DNA of 7,540 bases from assembly GCA_025998355.1 (NCBI GenBank), contig BNVV01000064.1, positions 1 through 7,540 of the forward strand. Reading direction: 5' to 3'. The stretch is from Endomicrobiia bacterium. GTDB taxonomy: Bacteria > Elusimicrobiota > Endomicrobiia > Endomicrobiales > Endomicrobiaceae. The translations under genes were made by a program, and so were the position numbers. Below are positions 1 to 6,577 of the stretch, in pieces. The number at the start of each line of letters is the position of its first letter. Position 1 is the stretch's first letter. Below the pieces are notes generated by a model, which was given only the letters and a program-made list of their open reading frames with translations, had not been told where the DNA came from and made no database searches.

Positions 1-1
1 A

Positions 2-184
2 GATGGTGTGTATGGTCTTGACTTGTCTTTGATTAATGTTCACGTAGGATCTGCAGACATTTTTAGCAAAGTAAATTTATCAGGTGAAAGGATTAAAGAA
101 AAAAACAAGATTGCGTATAATGGGAGTATATTTATTTGCCTTTTTCCAAACCGTTCACGATTGTTCCTTGAAAAAGAAGTATAA
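2..184 (+). CDS. C-terminal end of an unidentified protein (5' partial)
   Basis: An open frame enters from the left edge and runs for 60 codons to a TAA at 182-184. The residues visible include VHVGSADIFSKVNLSGERI near the middle and a basic, hydrophobic tail ending RLFLEKEV. The composition is AT-rich, like the housekeeping genes to its right. I do not recognise the family from this fragment; no catalytic motif is visible. It is on the same strand as tmk but separated from it by about 196 nt, so it need not share a transcript. It could be the true end of a gene or the tail of a decayed one; only the sequence to the left can tell. Confidence 0.5.
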   Translation, partial: DGVYGLDLSLINVHVGSADIFSKVNLSGERIKEKNKIAYNGSIFICLFPNRSRLFLEKEV

Positions 185-258
185 TGAGCAGAATAAAATA
201 ACCATGAGGACAAACTGGTGCAAACGTTTTATAGATGTTTAAAACAATATCCGAGGGC

Positions 259-286
259 TTGAAATATATAATTTTAAAACTATAGG
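259..286 (+). promoter_or_regulatory. Candidate sigma70-type promoter upstream of tmk
   Basis: TTGAAA (259-264) and TATAGG (281-286) are separated by 16 nt of AT-rich sequence. The -35 is close to consensus; the -10 matches TATAAT at only four of six positions. It lies about 95 nt upstream of the tmk start and points into the cluster. In AT-rich DNA such matches arise easily, so this is a suggestion only. Confidence 0.3.
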
Positions 287-308
287 TTTAAAAAAGAGGT
301 CTAGTTTC

Positions 309-334
309 TGCAAGCGTCGAAATTTTCGATTGCA
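309..334. repeat. Interrupted inverted repeat in the tmk leader
   Basis: TGCAA (309-313) pairs with TTGCA (330-334), and inside it TCGAAA (317-322) pairs with TTTCGA (324-329) around a single central T. The left arm carries an extra GCG (314-316) that would bulge. As a near-palindrome centred on 323 it could be a dimeric-regulator site or a small hairpin between the candidate promoter and tmk. No T-run follows, so it does not look like a terminator. Confidence 0.4.
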
Positions 335-380
335 ACAATGCCATGCAGAGGCGTTTACACCAACAAATACTTGTTAAAAC

Positions 381-1028
381 ATGATGAAAAAAAAGCGTAT
401 CTTTATTACCATTGAGGGCGGAGAAGGTTCAGGAAAAACTACTCAGTCTCTGTTTTTAAGAAAATTTTTTGAACAAAAAAATTATGAAGTTCTTCTCACA
501 AGAGAGCCAGGAGGTATTGTTTTAGCTGAAGCTATAAGACACATTCTTTTAAATCCTGGCCTACATCTTGTGCCTTTGAGTGAACTTTTTCTCTATGAAG
601 CAGCAAGGGCGCAGCATATGGAAGAGCTTGTTATCCCTTCTCTAAAATCCGGGAAAGTGGTTATTTGCGATAGATTTACCGATGCAACTGTTGCATATCA
701 GGGATATGGAAGAAAATTGAGCGTAGAGCTTATAAATAAACTTAACTTTGCTGCATCCTTTGGGATATCTCCGACCTTAACAATATATCTCGATATAGCG
801 CCTTTTAAAGGGTTAACAAAAGCAAAAAAATTAAATAAAGAACTTTACGGCGCAGACGGCGATAGAATAGAAAGAGAATCTATTCGATTTCACAACAATG
901 TAAGAAAGGGATATTTAAGTCAGGCAAAAAAATATCCTGAAAGAATAAAAGTTGTTAAAACTCAAAAAACACCTGAGGAAACACAAGACTTAATAAGAGA
1001 AATCATAGGTACAGTATTATATGTTTGA
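381..1028 (+). CDS. tmk: Thymidylate kinase (dTMP kinase)
   Basis: Phosphorylates dTMP to dTDP with ATP in the cytosol, an essential step for dTTP in both de novo and salvage routes. The 215-residue length is normal. Visible motifs are the P-loop GGEGSGKTTQ (residues 13-22), REPGG (41-45) in the dTMP-binding region, DRFTDATVAYQG (97-108), and the lid segment with GDRIE (160-164) followed by FHNNVRKGY. The EGSGK P-loop without an arginine resembles type II (E. coli-like) enzymes. An in-frame TAA at 375-377 limits the start to the ATG at 381 or the adjacent ATG at 384. Neither has a recognisable Shine-Dalgarno sequence, which is unusual here. The 3' end overlaps holB by 8 nt. Family assignment is firm; which of the two ATGs is used is open. 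Confidence 0.96.
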   Translation: MMKKKRIFITIEGGEGSGKTTQSLFLRKFFEQKNYEVLLTREPGGIVLAEAIRHILLNPGLHLVPLSELFLYEAARAQHMEELVIPSLKSGKVVICDRFTDATVAYQGYGRKLSVELINKLNFAASFGISPTLTIYLDIAPFKGLTKAKKLNKELYGADGDRIERESIRFHNNVRKGYLSQAKKYPERIKVVKTQKTPEETQDLIREIIGTVLYV

Positions 1029-1986
1029 TAACATATTAGGCCAGCAGAAAATAAAAAAAATACTCTCTAGCCAAATAAAAGGTGGCAAATTTGCGCATGC
1101 CTATGTTTTTATGGGGCAGGATGGGGTGGGCAAGCGTCTTATGGCTGTGGAGTTTGCAAAAATTCTAAACTGCACTACGAATGATTTTACTCAAACAGAC
1201 ATTGGTGCCTGCGGGATATGCCTGTCTTGCAAAAAAATAGCTAAGAATATTCATCCCGACTTACATCTCATAGATTTTGCAAAGCAAGCAGAGCTTGAGG
1301 AAGAAGATTTAGAGAAACAAAAAGTGTTAAAAATTGAGACAATGAGATATATGCAGAAAGAAGTCGCAACAAAAATACATGAAGGAAAATGGAAAGTTTT
1401 TATTATAGACCCTGCAGAAAAAATGAATATTGCGGCAGCAAACTCGTTGCTTAAAACGCTTGAAGAACCTCCTGAGAATACAGTCATAATTTTAATTGCA
1501 AAACATAAAGAAACAATACCCAAGACAATAGTTTCCCGTTTACAGACTTTGTTTTTTCAGCCTTTAGGACAAAGTGAAATATCAAGCTGGCTTGTGTTGA
1601 ATTGTTCGATAAATGCGCAAAAAGCTCAAGAAACAGCTGAGTTAAGCGAGGGTTCTTTAGAAATTGCAAAAAGACTTGTTGATAAAAAAGAAATAGAAGG
1701 GTTTTCTTTATGGTGTAAGTTGAAAACTCAAAATTTTTATATTTCTGAAATTTTGGAGATTTCAAAAAATACAGCAAGAACAGGTGCCTTGGAATGCGTT
1801 GACGCAATGATAGCAGAAGCAAAAAGAGATTTCAGAGTATATCCTAGAGAAGTCGCGCCTGCTCTTGATTCGTTAAATGTTTCGAGAGCTCTGCTTCTTA
1901 AAAATGTGAATGCTCAAACGGTTTTGGATAATTTATTTTTTGACTTACTGGATTTAAAAAATACCTTTACATCCAAACAACATTAG
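1021..1986 (+). CDS. holB: DNA polymerase III delta' subunit (clamp loader)
   Basis: Part of the clamp-loader complex that opens the beta clamp and places it on primed DNA. The 321 residues begin with the AAA+ core: Walker A-like GQDGVGK (32-38), zinc-binding cysteines C51, C64, C67 and C70, a Walker B-like KVFIIDPAEKMN (125-136), and the hallmark AANSLLKTLEEPP (139-151). The sensor/arginine-finger motif usually written SRC reads SRLQ (172-175), so the Arg is kept and the Cys is replaced. The C-terminal part is poorly conserved, as expected. The start overlaps the end of tmk and has an AGGT about 10 nt upstream, suggesting coupling. DnaX (gamma/tau) also carries these motifs, but it is usually longer and has a stricter Walker B; the position between tmk and ricT supports HolB. 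Confidence 0.93.
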   Translation: MFDNILGQQKIKKILSSQIKGGKFAHAYVFMGQDGVGKRLMAVEFAKILNCTTNDFTQTDIGACGICLSCKKIAKNIHPDLHLIDFAKQAELEEEDLEKQKVLKIETMRYMQKEVATKIHEGKWKVFIIDPAEKMNIAAANSLLKTLEEPPENTVIILIAKHKETIPKTIVSRLQTLFFQPLGQSEISSWLVLNCSINAQKAQETAELSEGSLEIAKRLVDKKEIEGFSLWCKLKTQNFYISEILEISKNTARTGALECVDAMIAEAKRDFRVYPREVAPALDSLNVSRALLLKNVNAQTVLDNLFFDLLDLKNTFTSKQH

Positions 1987-1992
1987 GATCTC

Positions 1993-2538
1993 ATGCATAA
2001 TATTTATTACAATGTCTCTTGCTATTATCTTCGGGCTCAACCCGAAATTCCAGTTGTTTTTAACCCGCTAAAGTTAAAACAAAAGAACGCTAAACTTGTG
2101 AACAGAAGGTATGCTACTCCAGAGAAAATAGAAGAAATAAAAGAAGTAGATTCAAATCCAGCTAGTCCAAGTGGTTCGAGTTTATATTCAAGTCCAAGCT
2201 CGAACAGTTCGAGTTTATCTTCAAGTTCATCATCACCGTCATCATCGTCTTCTTCACCAAAAGGAAAGGCCATGAGGAGGTATGAGACTGTGGACAAGAA
2301 GAGAGAGAAGGATATGACTGAGGCCGAGATCACTGAGCTTAAGATTGCTGTGGCTGAGGTTCGTATGGCTGCTGGGATTGCGCGGCTTGGTCTGGGGGGG
2401 CTGCTTGCTTGTGATAGGGAGTGGAAGTTGGCTAGAGGGGTTAGTAGGGCTAGGGGTGATGCTGGAGCATCGTCGCCTTCATTGTCATTTGTAATGAGTA
2501 TAAGAATATTTTGCGGGGCAAGTTTGCGTTGGTTATGA
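1993..2538 (+). CDS. Hypothetical serine-rich protein of mixed composition
   Basis: An open frame of 181 codons begins 6 nt after the holB stop, with an AGGA (1985-1988) four bases before its ATG. I recognise no family. It has three parts. Residues 1-53 are encoded by AT-rich DNA like the neighbours. Residues 54-89 are mostly Ser with some Pro and Asn, from an in-frame imperfect repeat. Residues 90-165 are predicted helical and charged, then Gly/Ala/Arg-rich, from DNA with about 54% G+C by hand count over 2281-2460 and many G-ending codons. There is no signal peptide, cysteine motif or catalytic signature. The - strand is also open across 2037-2543, coding an acidic low-complexity product, so coding on either strand is not certain. 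It could be a real species-specific gene, or an insertion that happens to stay open. Confidence 0.4.
   Translation: MHNIYYNVSCYYLRAQPEIPVVFNPLKLKQKNAKLVNRRYATPEKIEEIKEVDSNPASPSGSSLYSSPSSNSSSLSSSSSSPSSSSSSPKGKAMRRYETVDKKREKDMTEAEITELKIAVAEVRMAAGIARLGLGGLLACDREWKLARGVSRARGDAGASSPSLSFVMSIRIFCGASLRWL
2164..2259 (+). repeat. Imperfect in-frame tandem repeat encoding the Ser/Pro tract
   Basis: Three successive units of 27, 33 and 36 nt (2164-2190, 2191-2223, 2224-2259) each begin AGTCCAAG or AGTTCATC and end in TTCA or TCACCA. The first two share AGTCCAAG and GTTCGAGTTTAT. All lengths are multiples of three, so the reading frame of the 1993-2538 ORF is preserved. Within it, CTCGAAC (2199-2205) is the reverse complement of GTTCGAG at 2174-2180 and 2207-2213, so two alternative small hairpins are possible. 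Such tracts commonly change length by slippage. Confidence 0.6.
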
Positions 2539-2650
2539 AACAATGTTCCCTAGGAAGAACCTCATATGGATTCCTTCGTTTTGTTTGACTGAAAAGAAGC
2601 AAGACAATTTAAATATTCAGAAAAAATGGTTGAGTATTTGCCCATTTCAG

Positions 2651-2656
2651 AAGGAG
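2651..2656 (+). promoter_or_regulatory. Shine-Dalgarno sequence that sets the ricT start
   Basis: AAGGAG lies 5 nt before the ATG at 2662. This is one of the strongest ribosome binding sites in the window. It argues against the upstream in-frame ATG at 2626, which has none and would add 12 residues not typical of the family. Confidence 0.8.
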
Positions 2657-2661
2657 ATGTT

Positions 2662-3468
2662 ATGCCAATTGTTATTGGAGTAATGCTGAGAAAAACTAAA
2701 GATAGAATATACGCCGATGTCGGGCATTTTGATTTGAAATTAAACGACAAAGTTATACTCGGAACTGAGCACGGTGTTGAGATCGGAATAGTTTGCGAAA
2801 AAGAAAAGAGTGTACAGAAAGATAAATCTCCTATAAGTAAAATCTTAAGAAGAATGACAGAAGAAGATATACGAAGACTTTCAAAAAATGAAAAAAGAAA
2901 CTTGGAAGCTTACGCAATAGTTATGAAAAAAGCCAAAGATTACGAGCTTGATATGAAATTAACATGTGTTCAGTATACTTTCGATCGCTCAAAGCTCTTT
3001 GTGTACTATACCTCTGAAACAAGAGTTGATTTTAGAGAACTTATTAAAGATCTTGGGCGTACTTTAAAATCAAGGATGCAAATGGTGCAAATAGGCGCAA
3101 GAGATGAATCAAAAATGATTGGAGGGATAGGCATATGTGGACAGCTTTTGTGTTGCCAGAGTTTTTTAAAAAATTTTAATTTAGTGACTACAGATATGCT
3201 AAAAGATCAAGATTTATCTTCAAATTCTTTAAAGCTGACAGGTCTGTGCAGTAGGCTTATGTGCTGTATATCTTATGAAAATGGTACATATAGAAATATA
3301 AAGAAAGATCTTCCTGATGTAGGGACAATGATTGCAACACCTGGAGGCAAGGCAAAACTTGTCGCCATAGATTGTGTAAAAGAAAAGGTGACTGTTGATT
3401 TCGGAGACAGATCATTTAAAATATTCACAATAAAACAAATTAAGGATAACAATGGACTGGAAAGCTGA
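2662..3468 (+). CDS. ricT: RicT/YaaT-family protein (PSP1 domain), RNA-processing accessory factor
   Basis: In Bacillus, RicT joins RicA and RicF in an iron-sulfur complex that guides RNase Y-dependent mRNA processing and affects competence, sporulation and biofilm formation. In other phyla the role is less clear. The 268 residues from the chosen ATG start with the family-like MPIVIGVMLRK and a KLNDKVILGTEHGVEIG stretch. The diagnostic centre is GGIGICGQLLCC and GLCSRLMCC, with cysteines 159, 164, 165, 196, 201 and 202 (family Fe-S ligand candidates), followed by a small beta-rich end starting PGGKAKLVAID. An upstream in-frame ATG at 2626 is rejected because only 2662 has a good ribosome binding site. 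The stop TGA shares its A with the metG ATG. No ricA or ricF is in this window. Family assignment is firm; the function in this organism is inferred. Confidence 0.92.
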   Translation: MPIVIGVMLRKTKDRIYADVGHFDLKLNDKVILGTEHGVEIGIVCEKEKSVQKDKSPISKILRRMTEEDIRRLSKNEKRNLEAYAIVMKKAKDYELDMKLTCVQYTFDRSKLFVYYTSETRVDFRELIKDLGRTLKSRMQMVQIGARDESKMIGGIGICGQLLCCQSFLKNFNLVTTDMLKDQDLSSNSLKLTGLCSRLMCCISYENGTYRNIKKDLPDVGTMIATPGGKAKLVAIDCVKEKVTVDFGDRSFKIFTIKQIKDNNGLES

Positions 3469-5006
3469 TGAAATTTTATATCACAACCCCCATTTATTAT
3501 GTTAACGATATCCCTCATGTAGGGCATTCTTACACAACTATAGCTGCAGATGTTATGGCAAGATGGAAAAGATTAAATAATTATGATGTATTCTTTCTTA
3601 CGGGAACCGATGAACACGGTGCAAAAATTGCAGCTGCGGCAAAAACAAAAGACGTGACTCCTCAAAAACTTTGTGATGAAATGAGCGCAAAGTTTAGACA
3701 AGCATGGGAACTTTTAAATATTTCGTATACGGACTTTATACGTACTACCGAGCAGAGACATTCTATTGCCGTAGAAAAAATAATTCAAATTTTATTTGAT
3801 AAGGGACTTATATTTAAAAAGAAATACGAAGGGCTCTACTGTGTAGGTTGCGAGAGGTTTTACGTTCCTAAAGATTTGGATGAAAGCGGCTGCTGTCTTT
3901 TTCATAAAACAAAACCTGTGCTTCAGTCTGAAGAAAATTATTTTTTTAAATTATCTTCTTTTCAGAATGCTCTTTTGGAAAGAATAGCAGATCCGCATAA
4001 TGAAGAATATATAGAAATACAACCTGAAGAAAGAAGAAATGAAATTATAGGTAAACTAAAACTCGGTCTTGAAGACGTAAGTTTTTCAAGAACTGCCATT
4101 GAGTGGGGGATACCTGTCCCTTTTGATAAAGAGCAAACCGTTTATGTTTGGGTTGATGCTTTAGTAAACTACATAGCCGCAATAGGTTATCCTGAAAATA
4201 AATCTAAATTTCAAAAATATTGGGCTGCCGACATACATTTGATGGCAAAAGATATTTTGTGGTTTCACTCAGTAATTTGGCCTGCGATTTTAATTGGTGC
4301 TGGGTTGTCTCTCCCTAAAAAAGTTTATTCTCACGGTTTTTTTACTTTGAGCGGTAGCAAAATGTCAAAATCTTTGGGAAATGTTATTTCTCCCAAAGAA
4401 CTTGTTGATAAATACGGTGTTGACGCCGCTAGATACCTTATGGCTACTCTTATACCGTTTGGTCATGACGGCGATATTTCTTGGCAGGGATTAACTTTGC
4501 AATACAACACGGATTTAGCAAACAATTTAGGCAATTTGATTTCTAGAACAGTTAAGATGGCGGAAAAATATTTTAATCTTACTGTTCCACGGACAGAGCC
4601 TAATTTAGAGCTTGTAAAAGAAGTGGCAAACATTCTTAAAAGAAGTTTTGCTCAAAATATGGACAATTTAGAGTTGCATAAAGCTTCTGAGGTTTTGCGG
4701 AGCGCAATTACTCTTGTCAACAGACAGATAGAAATTGATGCTCCGTGGAAACTTGCTAAAACGGATACAAACAAACTTGCCTCTTGTATTTATTCTTATT
4801 TACAAACTGCCGATATTATTGCAATGCATATGCTTCCGTTTATGCCTGTGATTTCTGAGAAAATATGGCAGATAACAGGGGCAAGTGGTAACATAAATGA
4901 GGTTGCAAAAAAATATTTTGCAGATACCATAATTCCCGCAACAGGGTTTTCGATTTCCGCAGCGCAGCTCCAAGCTTCTGAAATACTTTTCCCTCGTATA
5001 GCTTGA
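3468..5006 (+). CDS. metG: Methionyl-tRNA synthetase
   Basis: Charges tRNA-Met and initiator tRNA with methionine in the cytosol (class I synthetase). The Rossmann fold starts FYITTPIYYVNDIPHVGHSY, with the HIGH motif as HVGH (17-20). KMSKS is intact at 298-302. One zinc knuckle is visible: C125-x2-C128 and C143-x2-H146, the spacing of the single-zinc Thermus-like type. WVDALVNY (228-235) and the DILWFHSVIWPA segment (262-273) are typical catalytic-domain features. The anticodon-binding helical domain follows (DAPWKLAK). At 512 residues it lacks the C-terminal EMAPII-like tRNA-binding domain found in many longer bacterial enzymes. It begins on the A of the ricT stop (TGATG), implying coupled translation; the local Shine-Dalgarno is weak. 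It precedes tatD, as metS precedes yabD in Bacillus. Confidence 0.97.
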   Translation: MKFYITTPIYYVNDIPHVGHSYTTIAADVMARWKRLNNYDVFFLTGTDEHGAKIAAAAKTKDVTPQKLCDEMSAKFRQAWELLNISYTDFIRTTEQRHSIAVEKIIQILFDKGLIFKKKYEGLYCVGCERFYVPKDLDESGCCLFHKTKPVLQSEENYFFKLSSFQNALLERIADPHNEEYIEIQPEERRNEIIGKLKLGLEDVSFSRTAIEWGIPVPFDKEQTVYVWVDALVNYIAAIGYPENKSKFQKYWAADIHLMAKDILWFHSVIWPAILIGAGLSLPKKVYSHGFFTLSGSKMSKSLGNVISPKELVDKYGVDAARYLMATLIPFGHDGDISWQGLTLQYNTDLANNLGNLISRTVKMAEKYFNLTVPRTEPNLELVKEVANILKRSFAQNMDNLELHKASEVLRSAITLVNRQIEIDAPWKLAKTDTNKLASCIYSYLQTADIIAMHMLPFMPVISEKIWQITGASGNINEVAKKYFADTIIPATGFSISAAQLQASEILFPRIA

Positions 5007-5146
5007 AGCATAGTCACTTTTGTTGCGGTGTCATACTTGTGAAAGTAAGTATAAGAATTATTAGCTCTCTTGTATAAATCGTAAGCTGATGATAATTTTG
5101 CTCGATCTATTGCTTACTATTTTTTCTCAAAAGACAGAGTGCGAAA

Positions 5147-5151
5147 AGAGG
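5147..5151 (+). promoter_or_regulatory. Ribosome binding site of tatD
   Basis: AGAGG sits 5 nt before the ATG at 5157, fixing the start of tatD after the 150-nt gap that follows metG. In that gap, TTGTAT (5070-5075) and GATAAT (5091-5096) are only 15 nt apart, too short for a confident promoter. Confidence 0.6.
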
Positions 5152-5156
5152 ATTAA

Positions 5157-5921
5157 ATGATTATAGATACGCACGTTCATGTAGCAGATTTAAAATTTGA
5201 CGGCGATAGAGAGGCCGTTATAAAGAGAGCTTTTGATTTTGGAGTAGAAAAAATTATTGAAATATCTTGCGAAATGAGTTATTGGGATAAAGCTTTAGAG
5301 CTCTCAAAAAAAGACAATGTTTTTGTGTCGTTTGGTATTCACCCTGTTGATGCTCCTAAGGCTGCTTTTGAAGATTACAATAAACTTCAAACTTTAATTC
5401 AAAATAAAAAATGTGTAGCTGTGGGCGAATTTGGTTTAGATTATCATTATGATTCTTCTGTGCGTAACATTAATATTCAAAAAGAATCTCTTGCAAGACA
5501 GCTTGATATGGCGTGGAAATACAATAAACCTGTAGTTATTCATTGTAGAGACGCTTACGATGATATGATTGTTTTTCTAAAGGAATACAAAAAAATTCCT
5601 AAAGGTGTTATACATTGTTTTTGCGGTACTGCAAGCCAAGCGAAAGTATTTGTTGAAATGGGGTTTTTACTTGGAATTGACGGGCCTGTGACGTATAAGA
5701 AATCGGAAACTTTAAAACAAGTTGTTTTAGATATTGATATAAATAAATTATTGGTTGAAACAGATTGTCCATATCTTGCTCCTCAAAAATACAGAGGACG
5801 AAGAAATGAACCGTCTTATGTTGTGGAAATCGTAAAAGAGATAGCGACAATAAAAAATATGTCTGTCGATGAAACAGCGGAAATAACAGCTGACAATGCC
5901 GTAAAACTTTTTGATATTTGA
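5157..5921 (+). CDS. tatD: TatD-family metal-dependent hydrolase (YabD/YcfH-type)
   Basis: TatD proteins are cytosolic TIM-barrel amidohydrolases with two metals. Members have been described as 3'-5' exonucleases/DNases and as D-aminoacyl-tRNA deacylases, so the exact substrate here is open. The 254-residue length is normal. The metal ligands are all present: D4-T-H6-V-H8, E91 in GEFGLDYHYD, H129 in VIHCRDA, H153 in VIHCF, and D203 in ETDCPYLAP. The start ATG has a good AGAGG site. It lies 150 nt after metG and 43 nt before the radical SAM gene. The stop TGA overlaps the ATG of a 28-codon mini-ORF (TGATG). The TatD/radical SAM linkage is a known but functionally unexplained association. All key residues are intact, so it is probably active. 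Confidence 0.95.
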   Translation: MIIDTHVHVADLKFDGDREAVIKRAFDFGVEKIIEISCEMSYWDKALELSKKDNVFVSFGIHPVDAPKAAFEDYNKLQTLIQNKKCVAVGEFGLDYHYDSSVRNINIQKESLARQLDMAWKYNKPVVIHCRDAYDDMIVFLKEYKKIPKGVIHCFCGTASQAKVFVEMGFLLGIDGPVTYKKSETLKQVVLDIDINKLLVETDCPYLAPQKYRGRRNEPSYVVEIVKEIATIKNMSVDETAEITADNAVKLFDI

Positions 5922-6007
5922 TGAAAATAAAGTCACTAGTCTATTTACAAAAGGAAAAAACTAATTGGGCACTGTTTCTTATGTTTTTGAAGGTAATTTA
6001 TATTTAA
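5921..6007 (+). CDS. Possible 28-codon coupled mini-ORF between tatD and the radical SAM gene
   Basis: ATG at 5921 shares its A with the tatD stop and reads 28 codons (MKIKSLVYLQKEKTNW, then a hydrophobic end FLMFLKVIYI) to TAA at 6005-6007. It is in a different frame from the radical SAM gene and overlaps its first 43 nt. Its ribosomes would stop just inside that gene, which could help initiation at the weak TTG. No Shine-Dalgarno of its own is visible, so coupling would be needed. It may be chance. Confidence 0.15.
   Translation: MKIKSLVYLQKEKTNWALFLMFLKVIYI
5949..5955 (+). promoter_or_regulatory. Ribosome binding site supporting a TTG start
   Basis: AAAAGGA ends 9 nt before the TTG at 5965. 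A TAA stop lies immediately before that TTG, and the next in-frame ATG falls inside the cysteine motif, so TTG is the only start that keeps the family N-terminus. Confidence 0.6.
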
Positions 6008-6564
6008 ATATAACAAATAGATGTATGATGGCATGTCCGTATTGTATAAAACATAAATGGACTAATAAATTTAACGGTAATAATTTAAAGCTTGAACGGG
6101 AACCGTCTTACCAAGAAGTTATAGAGTCCATAGGCGATCCTACAAAATATAAAGAAGTTATTTTTTGTGGATACGGTGATTCTTTAATTGATATTGAAGC
6201 TGTAAAGAAAATTGCAAAGTGGATAAAAGAACACAAAGGCATGGTGAGAATTAATACCTCGGGACTCGCAAACCGTTATCACAGTAAGAATATCTTGCCT
6301 GAATTAAAGGGACTTGTTGACGTTATTTCTATAAGTTTAAACGGCTCAAACCCTAAAGAACACAATAAGCTTAACCGTCCCATGTTTAAGGAAGAATCTT
6401 TTGACGAAGTATTAAAATTTGTCAAAGAAGCAAAAAATTATATACCAAAAGTTGTAATAACAGTTGTGGAGTTTCCGAGATTTGATGTTTCCAAAGTTGA
6501 AAAACTTGCAAAAGAAATTGGCGTATGTTTTAGAACACGCCCTTATTTAGACAACGAAGAATAA
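5965..6564 (+). CDS. TatD-associated radical SAM protein
   Basis: A 199-residue radical SAM protein of the small family encoded next to tatD (TatD-linked rSAM). These use a [4Fe-4S] cluster and S-adenosylmethionine for radical chemistry; the substrate of this family is not known to me. The start fits the family: VSYVFEGNLYLNITNRC, then the cluster motif C20-MMA-C24-PY-C27. The glycine-rich motif usually close to GxGEP reads CGYGDSL (68-74), so Glu and Pro are replaced by Asp and Ser. INTSGLANR (96-104) and the strand VDVISISLNGS (118-128) follow, and the C-terminus GVCFRTRPYL matches the family ending. Start is TTG with AAAAGGA upstream. There is no SPASM-like extension. It ends 13 nt before the 3' end of a tRNA gene on the opposite strand. 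Family is firm; full activity is less certain because of the altered motif. Confidence 0.88.
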   Translation: MGTVSYVFEGNLYLNITNRCMMACPYCIKHKWTNKFNGNNLKLEREPSYQEVIESIGDPTKYKEVIFCGYGDSLIDIEAVKKIAKWIKEHKGMVRINTSGLANRYHSKNILPELKGLVDVISISLNGSNPKEHNKLNRPMFKEESFDEVLKFVKEAKNYIPKVVITVVEFPRFDVSKVEKLAKEIGVCFRTRPYLDNEE

Positions 6565-6577
6565 ATAGACTCTTATA

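Noticed and set aside
2037..2543. Long - strand open frame (168 codons) opposite the serine-rich ORF
   Set aside because: It is antisense to the repeat tract, has an acidic low-complexity product, has no recognisable domain, and the - strand orientation would break the cluster. It is kept only as a reason for doubt about the + strand ORF.
2626..2661. Longer ricT start at the upstream ATG
   Set aside because: No ribosome binding site precedes 2626, while AAGGAG precedes 2662 at ideal spacing and the family N-terminus begins there.
5033..5052. Inverted repeat ATACTT/AAGTAT after metG as a terminator
   Set aside because: Stem of six AT-rich pairs with an 8-nt loop and no following T-run.
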